Assembly: GCF_017254835.1 (NCBI RefSeq)
Contig: NZ_JAFKCW010000002.1
Location: 852,592 to 916,591 of the forward strand
DNA: 64,000 nucleotides
From: Algoriphagus aestuariicola
GTDB taxonomy: Bacteria; Bacteroidota; Bacteroidia; Cytophagales; Cyclobacteriaceae
Reading direction: 5' to 3'
In this document: positions 1 through 8,650 of the stretch, one piece after another
Numbering within the stretch: the first letter of the stretch is position 1
Layout: the number at the start of each line of letters is the position of its first letter
Position numbers and translations under genes: made by a program
Notes under the pieces: model-generated
Databases searched by the model: none
What the model saw: only the letters and a program-made list of their open reading frames with translations
Told to the model about the DNA's origin: nothing

Positions 1-401
1 TTTTTGAGTGGAAAAAACTGGGGAAAAAGACCAAAATCCCCTATCGATTCACCTTGAGGGAGGACGAGCTGTTTTCCTTTGCGGGAATTTGGGAAGAATA
101 CGAAACAGTTTCCGGAGAATCGCAGCATACTTTTCTGATTCTCACAACATCTCCCAATGAGGTAGTGGAGGAGGTACACGACCAGATGCCGGTGATCTTA
201 AACCGGCAGCAGGAAAAAAAGTGGCTCGACAAATACAGCTCAGAAAGCGACCTACTAAACTTACTCCAACCTTATCCTGCGGAATTGATGTTGAGCTATT
301 CGGTTTCGTCTTTGGTCAATTCGGTTCAGAATGATTCTCCTGGGATCATCCGGAAAATCTCGCCGATGGACCAGTTTGGGAATTATACCCTTTTCGGATA
401 A
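1..401 (+). CDS. SRAP (YedK/HMCES) family protein, 3' part only
   Basis: The reading frame is open from the left edge (codons in phase with base 3) to TAA at 399-401, so this is the C-terminal part of a gene that starts outside the window. The visible protein opens with FEWKK, matching the YEW glutamate motif of SOS-response-associated peptidases, and continues with SFAGIWEEY and then VHDQMPVIL, which carries the family's conserved histidine. Family knowledge: SRAP proteins use an N-terminal Cys2 to form a covalent crosslink with abasic sites in single-stranded DNA, with the Glu and His helping. Cys2 lies outside the window and cannot be checked. The C-terminus looks complete. Confidence 0.85.
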   Translation, partial: FEWKKLGKKTKIPYRFTLREDELFSFAGIWEEYETVSGESQHTFLILTTSPNEVVEEVHDQMPVILNRQQEKKWLDKYSSESDLLNLLQPYPAELMLSYSVSSLVNSVQNDSPGIIRKISPMDQFGNYTLFG

Positions 402-502
402 AATTCAATAATCTGCACCAAGACCGTATTTTTTGCGTCTCTGCCCGCCAGTAGCGATATTGGCAGTCTTTAGTACTTTTAAAAAAGTAGACCCTAGCAG
501 CA

Positions 503-1501
503 ATGAATAAATCCCGAATACTCGGAGCCGGACACTTCGTTCCGGAGCGGATTGTCACCAATGAGGAACTTTCCCAAATGATGAACACCAACGACGAGTG
601 GATCGTAGAGCGAACGGGAATCCACGAGAGAAGGTGGTTTACCCCAGGAGTGGATACAGTGACCAACATGTCGGCCAAAGCAAGTCGCATGGCAATGGAG
701 AGGGCTGGAGTAGCCGCACAGGACATTGATTTCATCGTCTTTGCTACCATCACGTCGGATTATTTTCTTCCAGGAAATGGGGTACTGCTGCAACGGGAGT
801 TGGGCATGACAAGCATCGGTGCCTTAGATGTGAAAAATGCCTGTTCCGGCTTTCTCTATGCACTATCGGTCGCAGACCAATTTATCAAAACCGGCATGTA
901 CAAAAAAATCCTCGTCGTCGGCGCCGAGATCCAATCGTCCGCTTTGGACAAAAGCGACGAGGGCAGATCCAGCGCGGTCATCTTTGCAGATGGCGCAGGG
1001 GCAGTGGTCTTGGGTGCCACAGCACAGGACCAACCCGGAATACTCAGCTCCCATCTTCATTCGGAAGGGGCTTACGCAGAGGAGCTGTACTGCATCGCGC
1101 CGAGCTCCAGCGGAAGCGTACGTATTTCCCAAGAGATGATAGATCGGGGGGATTTTTTTCTTAAAATGAACGGAAACACGGTCTTCAAACACGCCATTGT
1201 CCGCTTCATGGAAGTGATCAACGAAGCCTTGGACCACAACATGCTGTCCAAAGATGATATCGATCTGTTGATTCCGCACCAAGCCAACCTGAGAATCAGC
1301 CAATATGTGCAGCAAAAGCTGGGGCTTCCGGACGAAAAGGTTTTCAACAATATCATGTACTTGGGCAATACCACTGCGGGCACGATTCCCATTGCCCTTT
1401 CTCAGGCTTGGGAACAGGGAAAATTAAAGGAGGGAGATTTGGTGTGCTTAGCGGCCTTCGGTTCCGGATTCACTTGGGCGTCGGTTTTACTTCGCTGGTA
1501 A
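503..1501 (+). CDS. fabH: 3-oxoacyl-ACP synthase III (FabH family)
   Basis: A 332-residue beta-ketoacyl-ACP synthase III, the usual length. The catalytic triad is visible: Cys114 in NACSGF, His259 in PHQAN and Asn289 in LGNTTAG. Family role: condenses acetyl-CoA (or another short acyl-CoA) with malonyl-ACP to start fatty acid synthesis in the cytoplasm. The TAA stop overlaps the ATG of the next gene by one base (1501), so the two are probably translationally coupled. This copy is not next to plsX or rpmF, so it may be a second or specialised KAS III; substrate specificity cannot be read from the sequence. Confidence 0.92.
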   Translation: MNKSRILGAGHFVPERIVTNEELSQMMNTNDEWIVERTGIHERRWFTPGVDTVTNMSAKASRMAMERAGVAAQDIDFIVFATITSDYFLPGNGVLLQRELGMTSIGALDVKNACSGFLYALSVADQFIKTGMYKKILVVGAEIQSSALDKSDEGRSSAVIFADGAGAVVLGATAQDQPGILSSHLHSEGAYAEELYCIAPSSSGSVRISQEMIDRGDFFLKMNGNTVFKHAIVRFMEVINEALDHNMLSKDDIDLLIPHQANLRISQYVQQKLGLPDEKVFNNIMYLGNTTAGTIPIALSQAWEQGKLKEGDLVCLAAFGSGFTWASVLLRW

Positions 1502-2076
1502 TGGAAGAATCAAATGAACTTTTAGATCTTGATCTTTGGCAAAACTCCGACCTCATCCGTCGCCAAAACTTCCTGAAAAGCCAATTCATTGAGATTTTGG
1601 AAGACTTAGCGAATTCAATTTCCTCCCGGGACTTTGAAAAAATCTCTCCGCGGTCGCGGGGCTCCAAGATATCCAAGGGCAATGATCTCCTAGGACTCCC
1701 CTACCAAGTCTTGGACATGATCCGGGATTTCAATTCACTCGAGGGTGCTAATATTCGTATGCTCAATTGGTTTGGGAAGGGATTCTTTGTCACTATTTTG
1801 TTGGGAAAAAATCGAGCAAATCCCATTTTGCCACTTTTGGAGCAGGGGTTTCACTTTGGCATGAGTGACAACAAGTGGGACTATCCAGAGCTGATTTTGA
1901 ACAACAGCCAAACCCGGGATCCTGACCTGATCCGAAAGCGTGATGGAGAATTCTCTCTTTGGATCAAGAAATTTGAACTGGATAAAAACCCAAAAATCAA
2001 CGCATTTTCACTTACCGAAGAAGTGAAAAAAATCCTTGGTATCCTGCAACTTCCGCTCGAACAAAACAGGAATTAG
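1501..2076 (+). CDS. hypothetical protein coupled to fabH
   Basis: A 191-residue protein that I do not recognise. The in-frame ATG at 1408 lies inside fabH; the ATG at 1501 overlaps the fabH stop (TAATG) and is the better start. The sequence is mixed charged/hydrophobic with no signal peptide or membrane segment, an acidic Leu-rich N-terminus and a central stretch around RMLNWFGKGFFVTILLG. The one-base overlap suggests co-expression with fabH, but no domain supports a role in lipid synthesis. Confidence 0.7.
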   Translation: MEESNELLDLDLWQNSDLIRRQNFLKSQFIEILEDLANSISSRDFEKISPRSRGSKISKGNDLLGLPYQVLDMIRDFNSLEGANIRMLNWFGKGFFVTILLGKNRANPILPLLEQGFHFGMSDNKWDYPELILNNSQTRDPDLIRKRDGEFSLWIKKFELDKNPKINAFSLTEEVKKILGILQLPLEQNRN

Positions 2077-2182
2077 CTTAATTTTAAACAGGAAACAGAT
2101 TTGCACGTAAAAAGTATGTCGAATCTTTTCTTTCGATCGTTTGTCTTGGGTTCGCCATGAACCTCACCCAAATCTACCCACC

Positions 2183-3727
2183 ATGAGAAATTTGCTTCTG
2201 GCAGTTTTTACCTTACTATACTTTTCGGCCTATTCCCAGGAACCTCAATTGATCCGGCAATTCAACTCCGATTCCACATTGATGGCAACAGGAGTCGTAG
2301 TCAATGGACAGCGCGAAGGCCTTTGGAAGTTTTACAATCCTAAAACCAATACCCTAATCGCCGAAGGAACATTCTCGTCCGGAAAAAAGGAAGGCACCTG
2401 GACCCAATTTTACCCTGACGGAAAAAGAAGAGAGGCCACGGAATACCGGGATGGAAAGCTTTTTGGCCCTGCCAAGTATTATGATAGAGATGGGGTTTTG
2501 AAAAAGCAGATGATCTATCAAGACAGTATTCCGATCGGAAAATATGTCGAGTTTTTCGGTAAGACCGGCAATCCATCCTATATCGATCCGACACAGGTTT
2601 TGGTCGAAGGGCAGTTTGAGGACGGCCGGAAGTCGGGTCAATGGGTCACCTATTACGAGTTTGGCGAATTGGCCGCGCGGGAGTTTTACTCCAAAGGACT
2701 TCGGGAGGGGCCCTATCTTGAGTATGATCCGGATGGAAATGTCACGGTAGAAGCCACTTACTCCGGAGGACAGCTCGAAGGTAGTTTCAAGCGATATATG
2801 TTCACGATTCTTTTGGAGACCGGCAACTACAAAAATGGCCAAAAAGTCGGAGACTGGAAGCGCTATTTCCCGGAGACGAAAATCATTGAAGCGGAGGAAT
2901 ACTACGACCAAAACGGCAACAAAACAGGTGAATGGAAATATTACTATCAGACTGGTCGTATAGCACGCATCGAAAAATACGAAAATGGCATTGCCGTCGG
3001 AGTGTGGGAGGAATACTTTCCTGACAAAAGTCTCTCAAAGCGCAAGACCTATGAACTCGGGGTACCCGTTGGAGAATACATCGAATACCACAGTTCTGGT
3101 GAGATCTCTGTTCAGGGAAACTATGTAGGCGGTGCAAAAGATGGGATCTGGAAGAGCTATTTTCCCGACGGAAAGGTATATTCTATTGGAGCCTATAAAA
3201 ACGATCTAAAGACCGGACTTTGGAAGTATTTCAACAAAATTGGAATTCTAATCGCAGAAGGGCAATATCACCTCGGAATGGAGGATGGACAGTGGTTTTA
3301 CTACTATGATGGAGGCCAATTGAAATCAGTCGGATCCTACAAACTAGGGGTCGAAGACGGCATTTGGGGACTATTCTACGACAACAAACAACTCACCCAA
3401 GAAGAGTTTTGGGACAACGGTCGCCTCAAGAACGTAGGAGAATACTTCAGCTACGACGGTACTAAGTCCTTGGACAAGGGCACTCTGAAGGACGGTGACG
3501 GCACGAGAATTACCTACTATGTTTCAGGGCAAAAAGAATCAGAGGGAACTTTCAAGTCGGGAAAAGCTGAAGGCATTTGGATTTTCTTCCACGAAAACGG
3601 CCGAAAAGCCTCTGAAGGAATGATGGTAGACGGACTCAAGGAAGGCCCTTGGAGATACTATAACACTTCAGGTAGACTTGAAGACCTGGTGAACTTCAGA
3701 AAAGACGAAATTGTGGAAGCTCAGTGA
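2183..3727 (+). CDS. exported MORN-repeat (YwqK-like) protein
   Basis: A 514-residue protein with a cleavable-looking signal (MRNLLLAVFTLLYFSAYSQ), followed almost entirely by tandem MORN_2-type units of about 23 residues with the pattern GxWxxYYxxGxxxxEGxYxxGxxxG; I estimate 18-20 copies. An in-frame ATG at 2141 is upstream, but 2183 starts directly at the signal peptide and is preferred. Such proteins are often labelled 'toxin-antitoxin system YwqK family antitoxin' in databases, but there is no toxin gene here and the protein is exported, so a repeat-built surface or periplasmic scaffold is more likely (inference). It is monocistronic. Confidence 0.88.
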   Translation: MRNLLLAVFTLLYFSAYSQEPQLIRQFNSDSTLMATGVVVNGQREGLWKFYNPKTNTLIAEGTFSSGKKEGTWTQFYPDGKRREATEYRDGKLFGPAKYYDRDGVLKKQMIYQDSIPIGKYVEFFGKTGNPSYIDPTQVLVEGQFEDGRKSGQWVTYYEFGELAAREFYSKGLREGPYLEYDPDGNVTVEATYSGGQLEGSFKRYMFTILLETGNYKNGQKVGDWKRYFPETKIIEAEEYYDQNGNKTGEWKYYYQTGRIARIEKYENGIAVGVWEEYFPDKSLSKRKTYELGVPVGEYIEYHSSGEISVQGNYVGGAKDGIWKSYFPDGKVYSIGAYKNDLKTGLWKYFNKIGILIAEGQYHLGMEDGQWFYYYDGGQLKSVGSYKLGVEDGIWGLFYDNKQLTQEEFWDNGRLKNVGEYFSYDGTKSLDKGTLKDGDGTRITYYVSGQKESEGTFKSGKAEGIWIFFHENGRKASEGMMVDGLKEGPWRYYNTSGRLEDLVNFRKDEIVEAQ

Positions 3728-4000
3728 ACAAATGTTGCTGTAGTATCATCGAACAGCCTGTATTGCACAATCGCAAACAAAAACGTACAAGCCTGAGGAA
3801 AACGTTAAAAAAAAAGCTCTAAATCGATCACAAAAATAATTTTTTGGATTACAGGGTTATTTTTAAACCCATTTAATTGGATTTCAAATTTTTATGCTTA
3901 GATTCGGATACTTCTTTCGGCTTGTCCGCAGTAGTTTTTTTTAGACTTGAGTAGTTTATTTTAAGGGTGATTGAGCTACGGACTAAAACTTAAATTTTTA
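3728..4000. other. intergenic region, AT-rich
   Basis: About 270 bases between the MORN gene and the terminator of the convergent cupin gene. It contains A/T runs (an A9 tract near 3808, a T8 tract near 3936) and no open frame with protein character. I see no RNA gene in it. Confidence 0.5.
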
Positions 4001-4025
4001 AAGCTCGGGGTAATCCCCCGAGCTT
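4001..4025. terminator. hairpin terminator between convergent genes
   Basis: AAGCTCGGGG, loop TAAT(C), CCCCGAGCTT forms a perfect GC-rich stem just beyond the stop codon of the minus-strand cupin gene at 4028. It has A/T-rich flanks on both sides and could serve both strands. Confidence 0.75.
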
Positions 4026-4027
4026 AT

Positions 4028-4549
4028 TTATTTTCTGGCGTAGTCATCCTGAAGCCTTACTATATCATCTTCGTTCGATGGATTTTCAGGATCGGCATGC
4101 ATCCAAATCTCTGCCACCACTCCCCAGTTTTCAGTTCCGATAAGTCTATGACGCTCTCCTTTTTCCAGAGAAACGACAGCGCCGATTTTCATTTCAGTCA
4201 CCGGGCCCTGCTCGTCGGTGTGACTTCTTGAAATAGCTGATTTTCCAGCTATGAGCTTCCATAGCTCTGCCCTTCTGAAATGATACTGCCAGGATAGTCG
4301 TGCATTAGGAGCCACGAGGAGAAATTTCGGACTCAACTTCTGTGTCAACTGTTCATCAGATAGCTCCACCTCATCAAAAAATTCCGCCTTGAATTGGAGG
4401 ATCTGGGACTCGTCCAAGACAAAAAAACCACCCCACGGTCGATTCATATCCTTTGAAGCAATTTGGAACCCCAATTCCGAAAGGAAGGACTCCACATTCT
4501 CAAAAACTTCATCTTTGCTCAATTGAGCTTCAATTTTGATTTTATCCAT
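4028..4549 (-). CDS. cupin protein, mannose-6-phosphate isomerase type II-like
   Basis: A 173-residue single-domain protein. Recognisable segments are RPWGGFFVLDE near the N-terminus, SWQYHFRRAELWKLIAG in the middle and GERHRLIGTENWG followed by EIWMHAD near the C-terminus, the layout of the C-terminal cupin of type II phosphomannose isomerases. Homologues in Bacteroidetes are often named phosphoheptose isomerase. The start is placed at the ATG at 4549 (MDKIKIEAQL) rather than 4585, because the upstream 12 residues are not protein-like for the family. It stands alone, without the GDP-mannose pyrophosphorylase partner domain. The sugar phosphate substrate is unknown. Confidence 0.75.
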   Translation of the reverse strand: MDKIKIEAQLSKDEVFENVESFLSELGFQIASKDMNRPWGGFFVLDESQILQFKAEFFDEVELSDEQLTQKLSPKFLLVAPNARLSWQYHFRRAELWKLIAGKSAISRSHTDEQGPVTEMKIGAVVSLEKGERHRLIGTENWGVVAEIWMHADPENPSNEDDIVRLQDDYARK

Positions 4550-4752
4550 CTCATAAAAATTTTGGCAAAAATAGCGAAAGATCAAATCGCTAGAAATTTG
4601 GGGCAGAAATTTTCAAATCTTTTCTAAAAACCTGAACCGGTCGGGAAATTATTCGAGTTTCCCTCGACTAGACCGTCCCTATTATCTGATTTTTTTTAGG
4701 AAGTCTTTTTTGAAATCTAAAATTTCCTTTAATTCAGGCATTCCTATACGCT

Positions 4753-6000
4753 ATGAACCTAATAAACCCGCAAGAGCTCATCTCCAAAATGGAAGGAGTG
4801 GTAGAAATCAAGAGCTACCTCAACAAAATCAAAATCATCAAAAACCTCTATCTAAAAGGTGCCAATACAGCAAGCGAAATCTGTAATGAAGTGGGGATTT
4901 CGCTGCCTACCGTAAACGCGCTTCTAGCCGACCTAATGAACTCCGGAGAGGTCATCAAGCAAGGACGTGCCGAATCCCAAGGGGGCAGGAAACCCGACCT
5001 ATATCGATTAGCGGAAAATGCATTCTATGTCCTGTCCGTTGATCTGTCTAAGTTCAACATGCATCTCGCCCTATATTCGTGCACCCATGAACTTGCTTAC
5101 GAAAAAGAGGACCACAAAATTATACTCAACAATGAAAAGGAGACATTTGATCAACTTTGCGAGCTGATCGAAACCTATTTGGAGAAGACTAAGGTCCCTT
5201 CGGAAAAAATCATCGCGATAGGTTTTTCCATGCCGGGACTCGTGGATTCCATCGGAGGAGTGAACTACACCTACCTGAGATTTGGGAAAAAGACGCTCCT
5301 CGAAAACTTAGAAGCGCGCTTCAAGAAGAAAATATTCCTTGAAAATGACGCGAGGGCAATGACTTTGGCAGAGTTCAAATTCGGCTCAGTTCACAACCAT
5401 AAGAATGTCCTTGGGATATTCATCGGCTGGGGAATCGGGCTCGGAGTAATCATCGACGGCAAAATCTATCATGGAGCATCGGGATTTGCGGGAGAGTTTT
5501 CCCATTCACCAATTTTCGAGTCCCGAGACGTCACTTGCACCTGCGGCAAAAAGGGCTGCTTAGAGTCCGTCTCATCGGGCACGGCAATCGTTCGGATGGC
5601 GGAAGACGCGATCAAACTGGACAAAGACAGTATCCTGGCTAGGATGGTGAGAGATCACCAGGGTGAATTGGAGCCTGGTCTAGTCGTAGAGGCGGCGCTC
5701 GCCGGAGACCAGCGGGCTATCACCATCTTGTCCGAAGCGGGACTGGATCTAGGAAGGGGTATTTCGATTCTCATCCAGCTGCTAAACCCCGAATTGATCA
5801 TCATCGGGGGATCCGTGGCCGAGGCAAACCAATACCTGATCACGCCAATACAGCAAGCTCTCAATATCTATAGTATGGCTAAATCGAGGGAAAAGTCCCA
5901 ACTGGCGCTCTATCAGCTTGGCAAAGACGTCGGATTGCTCGGAGGAGTGGCCGTTGTCAACGAAAAACTTTTTGAAGACGTTATCAATAGGGTCGGATAG
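4753..6000 (+). CDS. ROK family transcriptional regulator (NagC/XylR type)
   Basis: A 415-residue protein with an N-terminal winged helix (about residues 25-85, with TASEICNEVGISLPTVNALL as recognition region) and a C-terminal ROK domain. In the latter, the ATP-type fold is marked by GFSMPGLVD (158-165), ND at 198-199, FIGWGIGLG (223-231) and the zinc motif CTCGKKGC (Cys262, Cys264, Cys269) with His251. Family role: sugar- or sugar-phosphate-responsive repressor. It converges on a ROK kinase gene only 56 bases away, so the pair may serve one sugar pathway; the ligand cannot be inferred. Confidence 0.9.
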   Translation: MNLINPQELISKMEGVVEIKSYLNKIKIIKNLYLKGANTASEICNEVGISLPTVNALLADLMNSGEVIKQGRAESQGGRKPDLYRLAENAFYVLSVDLSKFNMHLALYSCTHELAYEKEDHKIILNNEKETFDQLCELIETYLEKTKVPSEKIIAIGFSMPGLVDSIGGVNYTYLRFGKKTLLENLEARFKKKIFLENDARAMTLAEFKFGSVHNHKNVLGIFIGWGIGLGVIIDGKIYHGASGFAGEFSHSPIFESRDVTCTCGKKGCLESVSSGTAIVRMAEDAIKLDKDSILARMVRDHQGELEPGLVVEAALAGDQRAITILSEAGLDLGRGISILIQLLNPELIIIGGSVAEANQYLITPIQQALNIYSMAKSREKSQLALYQLGKDVGLLGGVAVVNEKLFEDVINRVG

Positions 6001-6056
6001 CTGGGATCAGAAATCCCTTGAATCCGGAAGGCAGGGATTCCAATTTATACTAGTCA

Positions 6057-6914
6057 CTAGAATCGGGTAAAAAAGGGCATGCAAGCTCCCAGCATTGCGG
6101 CCCTCTCTCCCAGCTTGGAGATCCGGATTTCCAGACCCAATCTCAAACTATCCAAATAGGCTCGGCAATGGGGTAGAAAAAAGTTGGAGGCTCTGGAGAT
6201 CTTTCCTCCCAAAACCAGCCCGTGGATACGCTTTTCGACCAAGTATGGATATAAAAACTCTCCCAGCGCCGTTCCATACTCCCAAAAAACATCCGCCGCA
6301 ATTTCCGAATCAATTTCTCCCAAGACCAGCTCCCTCATTCCGGAGATTTCCTTCTGATACTTCTCCCATACGTAGCTTCTAATCCAGCCTGTACCCAGGT
6401 AGTCCTCCGCCTTTCCATCCCTAAATGGAGCAGTCCAAAGCTTCGCATCCCAGACTTCGCCGCCCACATTGAACGCAGAGCCCAAGCCTGTCCCAAGAGT
6501 CAGTCCGATGGAATTTTCAAATCCTCGTCCAGCTCCGGCCAAGCTTTCTCCCAACAGAAAAGCCTCCGCATCGTTAGTAAAGACGATTCGGTTAGGATCA
6601 ATATTCAGGCCGTCGGCAAGTAGATTTTTCACCGAAAGTCCGAAAAGGGCTTTCATTTTGCCTTGATCCTTGATGAGGGAAATTCCATTTGGATAGTCAA
6701 AGGGGCCTGGCATCGCAATGCCGACTTGTAGGCCCTGTCCAATGCCCACCGATTTCCTAATCAACGCTATCCAGTCATTGATTATTTCGGCAACGGACCG
6801 AGAAGTATCCACGTCCGACTCTCCAAAATCGACAATCGTAGCTTCTTTACCTGTCCACTCTACCCGGCCAACAGAAACATGCGACCCCCCGATATCCAGC
6901 CCAATAGTGGTCAT
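6057..6914 (-). CDS. ROK family sugar kinase lacking the zinc motif
   Basis: A 285-residue protein opening with the phosphate-binding motif GLDIGGSH (5-12), then MPGPFDYPNG (69-77), the catalytic Asn114-Asp115 in FTNDAEAF and the adenosine motif LTLGTGLGSA. These mark an ATP-dependent sugar kinase such as a glucokinase. It has no winged helix, and the CxCGxxGC zinc site of most ROK proteins is absent: the segment after LTLGTG runs into VWDAKLWTAPFRDG instead. Polyphosphate-glucokinase-type ROK proteins also lack zinc, so that is an alternative name. Convergent with the ROK regulator. Confidence 0.85.
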   Translation of the reverse strand: MTTIGLDIGGSHVSVGRVEWTGKEATIVDFGESDVDTSRSVAEIINDWIALIRKSVGIGQGLQVGIAMPGPFDYPNGISLIKDQGKMKALFGLSVKNLLADGLNIDPNRIVFTNDAEAFLLGESLAGAGRGFENSIGLTLGTGLGSAFNVGGEVWDAKLWTAPFRDGKAEDYLGTGWIRSYVWEKYQKEISGMRELVLGEIDSEIAADVFWEYGTALGEFLYPYLVEKRIHGLVLGGKISRASNFFLPHCRAYLDSLRLGLEIRISKLGERAAMLGACMPFFTRF

Positions 6915-7356
6915 AGATTAATTCTTTCCTTTTGATTACTGATTTGGAAAACTGCCGAATCCCTCGGCTAACAAGTAGATGCCCTTTCACTTTAGGATCC
7001 AATGCCGTGGTCATCGAAAATCGTCCTCTTTAAGGGCGAAAACCAAAAGCGACAAAAGAAGACTTGTCGACAATTTATTCATCCGCGCATATCCCAGGGG
7101 GAAACGGCCAAAAATAACAAAACAGCCAATTCCCGCCAGATGCAGCCGGATAATTTTCTTAAACCGTCAAGAGATGGAACTTCCAGCAATGAATCTCCAC
7201 CAACAAAAGCCGGAGGGGATCGGTGTGATTTTTCTACCGCCACATTTCAAAAAATCACCCATTGCCCCCACCCAATCAATTGAACTCACCATCCACTAAT
7301 TCAAATTGGCATTTTGGGCTTTAATCGGGCATTTTCATTGACAAATCATCTCCGTC
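6915..7356. other. intergenic region with no supported gene
   Basis: 442 bases between the divergent ROK kinase and the glycine-rich membrane protein gene. Two overlapping open frames (from 6979 and 7002) have Pro/Lys/Arg/His-rich, low-complexity translations with no family resemblance, and I do not call them. No clear promoter match or RNA structure was seen. Confidence 0.5.
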
Positions 7357-7932
7357 ATGAAAACTTTCCGGCCCAGCCATCAAAATGAATTTAGCCTCTA
7401 CTCGTTTACTGGAACTACAGAAGAATCCGGAAAAAGCATGGAAACCCAAGTCTACGGCGGTGGTGGCGGTGGCGGAACTTACCAAGGGACGGGGGGAACG
7501 GCACCGGTTTCTATCTCATCTCGCACTATCGTCCATGACCAACTTTTTTTGGTCAGCCTCGAAGGAAAAGAAAGAGCCTTTCAACTTCAGGACTTCAATC
7601 TGGCGGCCCGAAAAGGCAACCGGCTAAGCGTGTTTTGGGGGATTCCTTCCGGAAAAGACACTGGCCACTACATAGCCGTTAAAAATCACAGTACCGATCA
7701 AGTCTTTTACCACGACAAAGAAGTCTCCAAACTATTCTTAAAAAGCTGGCTACAGGGAATCCTTTTGGCAGCGGGTGTTGTCCTATTGCTTTCCGGGGTT
7801 TTAGGCGGTGCCGGATTGATCTATACCGCGCTCGGAGGAGGCGCTCTTTTCTTTGCATGGAAGCGGTGGGATACCGCCAAAAAAGAAATAGCCAACTTCA
7901 AAGCAGAAATCTCTTCCTTCAGCGGGGAATAG
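7357..7932 (+). CDS. glycine-rich inner-membrane protein, function unknown
   Basis: A 191-residue protein. Residues 33-47 hold a Gly-rich segment (YGGGGGGGTYQGTGG), followed by SISSRTIVHDQLFLVSLEGKE, a small beta-type domain ending near residue 120 (HYIAVKNHST), then two hydrophobic helices (about 130-165) and a charged tail. The segment FTGTTEESGKSMETQVYGGGG resembles a scattered bacterial family in which a beta strand precedes the glycine stretch, which favours the ATG at 7357 over the ATG at 7438. No enzyme motif is visible. The function is unknown. Confidence 0.7.
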   Translation: MKTFRPSHQNEFSLYSFTGTTEESGKSMETQVYGGGGGGGTYQGTGGTAPVSISSRTIVHDQLFLVSLEGKERAFQLQDFNLAARKGNRLSVFWGIPSGKDTGHYIAVKNHSTDQVFYHDKEVSKLFLKSWLQGILLAAGVVLLLSGVLGGAGLIYTALGGGALFFAWKRWDTAKKEIANFKAEISSFSGE

Positions 7933-8052
7933 CTCTGGGCAAAAAGCCTTAATTTTCCGAGAACTTCAACAATCGATAAAGCCAGCCAGGTCCGACGGCA
8001 CGAATACGTACCGTATCCTGACAATTTGAAATTAGTTCTCTCGTAGTCCCAG

Positions 8053-8613
8053 ATGCCCTACTTTTCCGACCAAACTTTCCAAAATCTGACAGCCGACGAC
8101 ATCCAAATTGCTGAATTCGAATCATGCACCTTTATTGGCTGCAATTTCACAAACCTGAATCTTCAGGGCTCCAGTTTCGAAAATTGCACATTCAAAAACT
8201 GTGACCTTAGCAACGCCAAAGTTTCTGGCGTTTCCTTCCAAATGGTGCGTTTCGACAGCTGTAAAATACTTGGCGTGCATTTCAATGCGGCCAATCCCTT
8301 CCTACTTGAATTCAACTTTCACGCCTGTCAGCTGGATTATTGCAACTTTTACAACCTAAAGCTGAAGAAATCCAACTTCCAAAAATCCCGGCTATTTGAA
8401 ACTGATTTTTCCCAAGCAGAACTGAACGGTGCAATCTTTGCCGGCTCGGATTTGAGCGGGGCTGTTTTCGACCAATGCAATCTGGAAAAAGCCGACTTTC
8501 GCGAGGCCTTCAACTACCGGATAGATCCAGAGCGAAACAAAATCAAAGGCGCAAGTTTCGATTTGGAGGGACTTCCTGGGCTATTGACGAATTACGCGAT
8601 CAAAATCGGCTGA
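8053..8613 (+). CDS. pentapeptide-repeat protein
   Basis: A 186-residue protein built from A(D/N)LxX-type pentapeptides: FESCTFIGCNFTNLNLQGSS, FKNCDLSNAKVSG, and later TDFSQAELNGAIFAGSDLSG. These would fold as a right-handed quadrilateral beta helix. The family includes DNA-gyrase-protecting Qnr/McbG proteins, but most members have no known role and nothing here demonstrates gyrase binding. The hydrophobic centre positions are Phe/Leu and Cys is unusually common. No signal peptide, so probably cytoplasmic. Confidence 0.88.
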   Translation: MPYFSDQTFQNLTADDIQIAEFESCTFIGCNFTNLNLQGSSFENCTFKNCDLSNAKVSGVSFQMVRFDSCKILGVHFNAANPFLLEFNFHACQLDYCNFYNLKLKKSNFQKSRLFETDFSQAELNGAIFAGSDLSGAVFDQCNLEKADFREAFNYRIDPERNKIKGASFDLEGLPGLLTNYAIKIG

Positions 8614-8621
8614 AATGCAAA

Positions 8622-8645
8622 AAGCCGGATCTTGCGACCCGGCTT
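8622..8645. terminator. hairpin terminator between convergent genes
   Basis: AAGCCGG / CCGGCTT with a 10-base loop lies between the pentapeptide-repeat stop (8613) and the minus-strand M28 peptidase stop (8651). Read on the minus strand, the stem is followed by T5, so it mainly ends the peptidase transcript. Confidence 0.75.
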
Positions 8646-8650
8646 GCACC

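Noticed and set aside
2183-3727. A toxin-antitoxin system based on the YwqK-type repeats.
   Set aside because: There is no toxin gene nearby and the protein has a signal peptide.
6979-7299. Open frame of 106 codons (and another at 7002-7283) upstream of the glycine-rich protein.
   Set aside because: The translation is rich in Pro, Lys, Arg and His without periodicity or motif; it overlaps another frame of similar quality.
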